Source of the DNA: Rhizobium indicum
GTDB lineage: Bacteria > Pseudomonadota > Alphaproteobacteria > Rhizobiales > Rhizobiaceae
Length of the DNA: 64,000 nt
Reading direction: 5' to 3'
Assembly: GCF_005862305.2 (NCBI RefSeq)
Contig: NZ_CP054021.1
Span: forward strand, 2,870,501 to 2,934,500
A program made the position numbers and the translations under genes. This document shows, piece after piece, positions 59,734-64,000 of the stretch; position 1 is the first letter of the stretch; each line of letters starts with the position of its first letter. Under the pieces are notes generated by a model. The model had not been told where the DNA came from, did no database searches, and saw only the letters and a program-made list of their open reading frames with translations.

Positions 59734-60378
59734 ATGAGATTTAAAGTTGCCGCCCTTCAATTCACCGTCATCGCCGTCTCGCTGGCCCTTGCCACTGCAG
59801 CCAATGCCCGGACAATCAATCTCGTCGGCTTTGGAGACAGTTTGATGGCGGGCTATCAGCTGCCGCTCGGCGACGGCTTTCCAGAAAAGCTGCAGGCGGC
59901 CCTGAAGGCGAAGGGGCTCGATGTCACCATTGCCAATGCCGGGGTCTCCGGCGACACGACGACAGCAGGGCTTGCGCGCGTCGACTGGTCGGTGCCCGAC
60001 GGCACCGATGGCGTCATTCTCGAGCTGGGCGCCAATGATGCGTTGCGTGGTATCCCGCCGGAGGAGAGCGAGAAGAATCTCGATCAGATGATTACCCGGT
60101 TAAAGGCGCGCGGGATTGCCGTGCTGCTCGCCGGTATCATAGCGCCGCCGAACATGGGAGCGGATTATGCCGCACGATTCAACCCGATCTATCAGAAACT
60201 CTCGGAAAAACATAAGCTTCCACTCTATGCCTTCTTCCTCGACGGCGTCGCGCTGGAGGCCGGGTTGAAGCTTGAAGACGGCATGCATCCAAATGCGAAA
60301 GGTGTCGACGTCATGGTCGAAAAGATGGAGCCTGCTGTCACAAATTTCGTCGAAACGATTTCTTCTGTGAAGAAATAG
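59734..60378 (+). CDS. TesA-like SGNH arylesterase / lysophospholipase
   Basis: A 214-residue periplasmic SGNH hydrolase. Signal peptide to about residue 26 (A-T-A-A-N-A-R). Block I is G-F-G-D-S-L-M-A-G with the nucleophile Ser, block II Gly in N-A-G-V-S-G-D-T-T, block III L-E-L-G-A-N-D-A-L-R-G and block V E-D-G-M-H-P-N-A-K-G with Asp and His. It cleaves acyl or aryl esters; the natural substrate is open. It is divergent from the YbbA/YbbP-like genes, with 72 bp between starts. Confidence 0.92.
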   Translation: MRFKVAALQFTVIAVSLALATAANARTINLVGFGDSLMAGYQLPLGDGFPEKLQAALKAKGLDVTIANAGVSGDTTTAGLARVDWSVPDGTDGVILELGANDALRGIPPEESEKNLDQMITRLKARGIAVLLAGIIAPPNMGADYAARFNPIYQKLSEKHKLPLYAFFLDGVALEAGLKLEDGMHPNAKGVDVMVEKMEPAVTNFVETISSVKK

Positions 60379-60446
60379 GGGCTTGCGCGGTTATTGATTG
60401 CATGATTCCGTGTGAGCACCTGCAAAAGATTCGGGGAGTGCTCGTG

Positions 60447-61040
60447 ATGCCGAGACTGTTTACCGCCCTCGAAATTCCGCGCAATGCGGCGATGAGTCTT
60501 TCATTGCTGCGCGGTGGCCTCCCCGGAGCACGATGGATCGATGTGGAGAATTACCACATCACCCTGCGCTTCATCGGTGATGTCGACGGCCGCACGGCCG
60601 ATGAAATCGTTGAACGCCTCGACCGGATCGACCGGCCGGAATTCCAGTTCCGGCTGGAAGGCATCGGTTCGTTCGGTTCGAAGAAACCACATTCGGTCTG
60701 GGCCGGCGTCTCGCAATCGCCTGAAATGTATGCCCTGCAGGGCGAGATCGAGCGCATCTGCCAGCGCATCGGCCTGCCGCCGGATCCCCGCAAATTCATG
60801 CCGCATGTGACGCTGGCGCGGCTCAAATCCTCGCGGCTCGACGATGTCGTGCAATATCTGGCCGGACGCGGCAACTTCCACACAGCAACCTTCACCGCAC
60901 CGCGCTTCGTGCTGCTTTCGTCGCGCGAATCGGTCGGTGGAGGGCCTTACCTCACCGAGGAAGTGTTCCCGCTGCACGAGGCACGCTCGACGCCCAGCGT
61001 TTCGAGCAGCCTGCAGCAGCCGGTCAAGAGCCTGGTGTAG
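60447..61040 (+). CDS. thpR: RNA 2',3'-cyclic phosphodiesterase (2H family)
   Basis: A 197-residue 2H phosphoesterase (ThpR/LigT). The two catalytic motifs are Y-H-I-T-L-R-F-I-G and P-H-V-T-L-A-R-L, at about residues 36 and 122. M-P-R-L-F-T-A-L-E-I-P is the family beginning, so the start at 60447 is used, with GGGGAGTGCTCGTG before it. The 3' end overlaps the opposing phosphatase gene by 94 bases; the last residues ([16 protein letters not shown]) extend beyond the usual family end. Confidence 0.92.
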   Translation: MPRLFTALEIPRNAAMSLSLLRGGLPGARWIDVENYHITLRFIGDVDGRTADEIVERLDRIDRPEFQFRLEGIGSFGSKKPHSVWAGVSQSPEMYALQGEIERICQRIGLPPDPRKFMPHVTLARLKSSRLDDVVQYLAGRGNFHTATFTAPRFVLLSSRESVGGGPYLTEEVFPLHEARSTPSVSSSLQQPVKSLV

Positions 61041-61447
61041 ACCAACTCGAAACCATCAGGGCCGCCATAATAGGGATCGGGAATATCCTCTCCCGTTCCC
61101 AGTGCGGTATCACCGAAAAGGTGGATATTCGCTCCATGCGGCGCGCTCTTTTTGAGCGCCGCCAGGTTGTCGCGGTCCATGGCGAGGATCAGATCGAAAT
61201 CCCTGAAATCCCTCGACTGAATGCGCCGGGCGCGCTGCCCCGATATGTCGATGCCGTGGTTTTTCGCGGTGGCGATCGAACGCCGGTCGGGCGGATCGCC
61301 GTCATGCCAGCCGCCGGTGCCGGCGGAAGCGATGGTAAAATCGCCGGTCAAGCCTGCCTCGGCGACGAGATGGCCAAAAATTCCCTCCGCGAGCGGAGAA
61401 CGGCATATATTGCCCATGCAAACGAAGAGGATGCTGATGCGTTTCAT
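60947..61447 (-). CDS. Low-molecular-weight protein-tyrosine phosphatase
   Basis: A 166-residue LMW-PTP. The P-loop [11 protein letters not shown] gives C-x5-R at residues 10-16, and the general acid is Asp in I-P-D-P-Y-Y-G-G. The C-terminus ([17 protein letters not shown]) lies in the part that overlaps thpR. In rhizobia such enzymes may dephosphorylate polysaccharide-synthesis kinases, but no such gene is nearby. The start is 34 bp from the divergent pterin dehydratase start. Confidence 0.93.
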   Translation of the reverse strand: MKRISILFVCMGNICRSPLAEGIFGHLVAEAGLTGDFTIASAGTGGWHDGDPPDRRSIATAKNHGIDISGQRARRIQSRDFRDFDLILAMDRDNLAALKKSAPHGANIHLFGDTALGTGEDIPDPYYGGPDGFELVYTRLLTGCCRLLETLGVERASCSGNTSSVR

Positions 61448-61481
61448 CGGTAACCTGTCTGACAGAGAAGAGGACCATGGC

Positions 61482-61787
61482 ATGAAAATGGAAAAACTGG
61501 AACGGACGGCAGCCGAGGCTGAGCTGGCCGAGCTTTCGGGCTGGGTGCTCAATGATGCGGGTTCGTCGATATCGAAGACGTTCAAGTTCGCAAATTTCGT
61601 CGAGGCTTTCGGCTTCATGACGCAGGCAGCGCTTGCGGCCGAGAAGCTCAACCATCATCCCGAATGGTTCAATGTTTATTCCCGGGTGGATGTCACGCTG
61701 AACACGCATGATGCCGGCGGGCTGACGGAGCTGGATTTCAAGCTCGCCAAAGCCATGGAGAAGGCTGCGGCGCGACGTGTCGTTTGA
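61482..61787 (+). CDS. 4a-hydroxytetrahydrobiopterin dehydratase (PCD/PhhB)
   Basis: A 101-residue pterin-4a-carbinolamine dehydratase. The active-site motif is [13 protein letters not shown], followed by [14 protein letters not shown]. It recycles the pterin cofactor of aromatic hydroxylases or has a role in folate-type pterin chemistry. GAAGAGGACC stands before the ATG. No hydroxylase gene is adjacent. The DUF1232 gene follows on the same strand. Confidence 0.93.
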   Translation: MKMEKLERTAAEAELAELSGWVLNDAGSSISKTFKFANFVEAFGFMTQAALAAEKLNHHPEWFNVYSRVDVTLNTHDAGGLTELDFKLAKAMEKAAARRVV

Positions 61788-61853
61788 AAGCGGGGCCGAT
61801 TGAAAGACTGGGCGCCGTCACCATATGTTCGCATGGACAAAAGGGATGCAGGG

Positions 61854-62246
61854 ATGGACGAGGTCAAATTCGGGGAAATCCTGTTGCCGGGCGACGAGGA
61901 CACGCAGAGCCGGCGCGAGAAGACCGTCAGGCAGAAATTCTGGCCGACGTTCCGGCGGGCCGTGCGGCAGATCCCGTTCTCGCGCGATGTCGTCGCCGGT
62001 TTCTATTGCGCGCTCGATTCGCAGACGCCAACGAAGGTGCGCGGCGTGCTGCTTGCAGCACTCGCCTATTTCGTCATGCCGATCGACATGATCCCGGATA
62101 TTTTCGCCGTCATCGGCTTTTCCGACGACATCGCCGTGCTTTCGGCCGCTTTCGCCATGGTGCGCGGCCACATCCGGCCGGGCCACTATGAAGCCGCCGA
62201 CCGCGTTCTCGCCGATCGGCCGGAAGAAGCGATGAAGACGATTTAA
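61854..62246 (+). CDS. YkvA family (DUF1232) membrane protein
   Basis: A 130-residue protein with the DUF1232 motif in the middle: A-L-A-Y-F-V-M-P-I-D-M-I-P-D-I-F-A-V-I-G-F-S-D-D, in which a P-x-D-x-x-P-D turn joins two hydrophobic stretches. Starts at 61833 and 61800 (TTG) are open, but the ATG at 61854 has GATGCAGGG in front. It lies 66 bp after the pterin dehydratase gene. Function unknown. Confidence 0.87.
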   Translation: MDEVKFGEILLPGDEDTQSRREKTVRQKFWPTFRRAVRQIPFSRDVVAGFYCALDSQTPTKVRGVLLAALAYFVMPIDMIPDIFAVIGFSDDIAVLSAAFAMVRGHIRPGHYEAADRVLADRPEEAMKTI

Positions 62247-62280
62247 AGCGCATCGCGGCGAGCCTTTTGGCGAGATCGCA

Positions 62281-62841
62281 TCAGGCGATTTCGCGTTCCA
62301 GCACCTTGCGGAGCTTGCCGAAGGCAAGTCGGATACGCGACTTTACCGTGCCGAGCGGCAGTCCGGTCGCTTCGGCGATCTCCGAATGCGATTGACCGAG
62401 GAAGAAGGCGGCGCGCAGCATGTCGCGCTGTTCCTCCGGCAATTGGCCGACGGCGGCGCGTATCTTGGCGTCGCGATCGTCATTGGCGATCATTTCTTCC
62501 GCGCCGATATCGGCCGGCGGTTGCAAGGCCGGATCAGTCTCATCGAAGATGCGGGTATTGGCGCGGCGCTGCATGTCGATGCGGCGGTTGCGGGCAATGC
62601 GGAAAAGCCAGGTCGAAAGGGAAGATCGCGTGGCATCGTAGAGCTCTGCCTTGTGCCAGAGCACGATCATGATCTCCTGGACCAGTTCCTCGGCCTCGCC
62701 TGATGTCATCCTCTGGCGCATCAGCCAGGCCTTCAGGCGGGGTGCGAAATAGTCGAACAGGATGGAGAAGGCCTGCTGGTCGCGATCGTCCGCGACGGCC
62801 TTCGCGAGGGCAGCGAAACGCTGTCTTTCCTCGGCATCCAT
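62281..62841 (-). CDS. ECF sigma factor (RpoE-like)
   Basis: A 186-residue group 4 sigma factor. Region 2 runs from A-F-S-I-L-F-D-Y-F-A-P through E-L-V-Q-E-I-M-I-V-L-W-H-K-A and S-S-L-S-T-W-L-F-R-I-A-R-N-R-R-I-D. Region 4 is L-P-E-E-Q-R-D-M-L-R-A-A-F-F, then G-Q-S-H-S-E-I-A-E-A-T-G-L-P-L-G-T-V-K-S-R. GAGGAGAT precedes the ATG. No anti-sigma gene accompanies it: the downstream neighbour is the convergent DUF1232 gene and the upstream neighbour the divergent ialB-type gene. The overall look is that of RpoE/ChrR-type or extracytoplasmic stress sigma factors. Confidence 0.93.
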   Translation of the reverse strand: MDAEERQRFAALAKAVADDRDQQAFSILFDYFAPRLKAWLMRQRMTSGEAEELVQEIMIVLWHKAELYDATRSSLSTWLFRIARNRRIDMQRRANTRIFDETDPALQPPADIGAEEMIANDDRDAKIRAAVGQLPEEQRDMLRAAFFLGQSHSEIAEATGLPLGTVKSRIRLAFGKLRKVLEREIA

Positions 62842-63177
62842 ATCTCCTCACCAGCCCCCTGCGACAATAATTTCGTCCCGGATTTCCAAGTCTTACTGAG
62901 GTACAACGGATTTGGGAAAGGTCAAACTCTTGCCTGAATCTTTGTGTCTTAAATTCAGCCGAACGGACGGCCAGTGCCATTGGGGCACGGTGTCGCGGTC
63001 GATACCGTCAAAGGGGCGAAAATTGACACTCGAGCTGAAATGACACAGGCACATACAAATCGCAGCCATTGTTGACCATTTGGTAACCTGAATTAAGTCA
63101 AAATAAAGCAGATCGTGATTATGCGGCGCCCGCTATGATCGCTTCGGGCCTTGAATCGCAAGAACCGGCAGGAATCC
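62842..63177. other. Divergent promoter region of the sigma factor and ialB-type genes
   Basis: About 335 bases without a gene. Bases 63050-63120 are AT-richer (GGTAACCTGAATTAAGTCAAAATAAAG is split here by composition only) and probably hold the promoter of the ialB-type gene. No ECF-type -35/-10 pair could be named with confidence. Confidence 0.4.
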
Positions 63178-63687
63178 ATGTTTGTAAAAAGTATCGTATC
63201 CGCTCTCGCACTCACCCTTGTTATGGCCGGAGTTGCGACAGCGCAGCAGGCCGCGCCGAACCGCATCCAGCAGTTCCAGGCGTGGGGCGCTTACTCCTAC
63301 AAGTCGGGCAACAGCACCGTCTGCTACGTGCTTTCCGTTCCGACGGCAAAGCAGCCGGCAAGCGTCGACCACGGCGACAATTTCTTCATCGTCTCTCAGC
63401 GTCCGGGCCAGAACATCTCCTACGAACCGCAGGCGATGATGGGCTACACGGTCAAGGAAAATTCGAAGATCAACGTCGTCATCGACAACAAGACCTTCGT
63501 GATGTTCACCAAGGACAAGGCCGGATGGGTCGAGAACGCGGCGCAGGAGCCGGCCCTCGTCGCCGCGATGAAGACCGGTCATTCGATGACGGTCAACGCC
63601 GTTTCGCGCAAGGGCACCGGCACCTCCTACAGCTACTCGCTCTCGGGTATCTCGGCTGCGCTGAAGCAGATCGAAACCTGCAAGTAA
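63178..63687 (+). CDS. Invasion-associated locus B (IalB) family protein
   Basis: A 169-residue secreted protein of the IalB family. The signal peptide is MFVKSIVSALALTLVMAGVA, cut after T-A-Q. The mature part has Q-F-Q-A-W-G-A-Y-S-Y, then C-Y-V-L-S-V-P-T-A-K-Q-P and a C-terminal Cys (E-T-C-K), the usual two cysteines. IalB of Bartonella aids red-cell invasion; in free-living rhizobia the family probably has an envelope role. GGCAGGAATCC precedes the ATG. Confidence 0.9.
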   Translation: MFVKSIVSALALTLVMAGVATAQQAAPNRIQQFQAWGAYSYKSGNSTVCYVLSVPTAKQPASVDHGDNFFIVSQRPGQNISYEPQAMMGYTVKENSKINVVIDNKTFVMFTKDKAGWVENAAQEPALVAAMKTGHSMTVNAVSRKGTGTSYSYSLSGISAALKQIETCK

Positions 63688-63711
63688 GCGGTCCTTTAGG
63701 CCGAAGAATTT

Positions 63712-63737
63712 CATGGGCCGGCCTTGCGCCGGCCCAT
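63712..63737. terminator. Hairpin after the ialB-type gene
   Basis: CATGGGCCGGC pairs with GCCGGCCCATG around CTTG-type loop, 24 bases after the stop. The T-tract is weak, so termination strength is uncertain. Confidence 0.6.
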
Positions 63738-63936
63738 GCCGTTTCCATCTATGGTGACGCGCGGGCAAAATGATGCTAAAGCCGGCGCCAACAGCGGACA
63801 GATCGCGATTTCAGTCGCCGTTCCGCCATTCAATTTCTGCCAATGTGCCGTCATGCACCCGCCAGTCTTCCGGCTTAGCCCTGAAGTTCGCAGGGTTTGC
63901 GGGGCGGTTACGTGTTCGAATTCGGGATGAAAGACT

Positions 63937-64000
63937 ATGTCCGTCATGGATGCGATTGATGTCATCAAGCCTCAGGCGCCCCGCGCCGCTTCCGGCGTCG
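63937..64000 (+). CDS. Start of a gene running off the window, possibly rlmN
   Basis: ATG at 63937 opens a frame with no stop to the window end: M-S-V-M-D-A-I-D-V-I-K-P-Q-A-P-R-A-A-S-G-V. Only 21 codons are visible. This beginning resembles, from memory, the N-terminus of rhizobial RlmN (23S rRNA adenine-C2 methyltransferase), but the catalytic part is outside, so the identity is a guess. Confidence 0.4.
   Translation, partial: MSVMDAIDVIKPQAPRAASGV

Noticed and set aside
63724..63930. 68-codon frame between the ialB-type gene and the last gene
   Set aside because: Starts in the terminator hairpin, lacks a ribosome-binding site and shows no motif.

Overview
The window looks like a chromosomal segment of a fast-growing rhizobium (Rhizobium etli / R. 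leguminosarum type, order Hyphomicrobiales). The evidence is the high-GC coding sequence, the gene order ffh - chorismate mutase - rpsP - rimM - trmD - rplS, the glnK-amtB pair behind a sigma-54 promoter, an IalB-family protein, and many small palindromic mosaic repeats between genes of the kind described as rhizobial RIME/ABC elements. No prophage, plasmid replicon, CRISPR array, rRNA or intact insertion sequence was seen. The assignment to a genus is inference; no database was searched.

Layout. 1-2.1 kb: end of a ferric-iron type ABC importer (permease, ATPase). 2.1-3.4 kb: a glucoamylase-like (GH144-type) protein. 3.7-14.1 kb: a coherent minus-strand accessory cluster with an M81 (MlrC-like) peptidase, a GntR/FCD regulator, a complete dipeptide/glutathione-type ABC importer (binding protein, two permeases, double-headed ATPase), a gamma-glutamyltransferase broken by a one-base frameshift, and a DUF1028 hydrolase. 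14.1-16.9 kb: a disturbed stretch with three copies of a palindrome, an orphan LuxR-type HTH fragment, a divergent LysR/SDR pair, a decayed IS481-like transposase and a tRNA-Gly. 17-22 kb: prolyl-tRNA editing protein, thioredoxin-TPR chaperone, LON-domain protein, Trm112-like protein, ubiquinone hydroxylase, thioesterase II. 22-31 kb: glnK-amtB, ftsK, lolA, exonuclease III, a cyclic-nucleotide-binding protein with a CenR-like response regulator, and a YkuD transpeptidase. 31-37 kb: aldo/keto reductase, leuC, a polar amino-acid ABC transporter. 36-41 kb: the SRP/ribosome operon. 41.4-46.8 kb: dapF-mtaB-ftsY-yciB-DUF2585. 47-50 kb: ccmABCDG for cytochrome c maturation. 50.4-64 kb: acnA, a DUF1223 secreted protein, DUF2794, an acetyltransferase, a Bax-inhibitor-1 protein, a YbbA/YbbP-like ABC system divergent from a TesA-like esterase, thpR, a low-molecular-weight phosphatase, a pterin dehydratase, a DUF1232 protein, an ECF sigma factor, an ialB-type gene and the first codons of a gene running off the end.

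The most unusual features are: (i) small repeats that have entered protein genes, in-frame inside the acidic N-domain of FtsY and as the last ~16 codons of trmD; (ii) the frameshifted transferase in an otherwise intact peptide-scavenging cluster; (iii) the LuxR fragment beside three copies of TTCGGGATYCCGAA; (iv) perfect inverted repeats that are good operator candidates in front of the GntR and LysR genes. Most of the window is conserved chromosomal housekeeping. I do not see a clear new defence or biosynthetic system; the 3.7-14.1 kb peptide cluster is the best candidate for an uncharacterised pathway.
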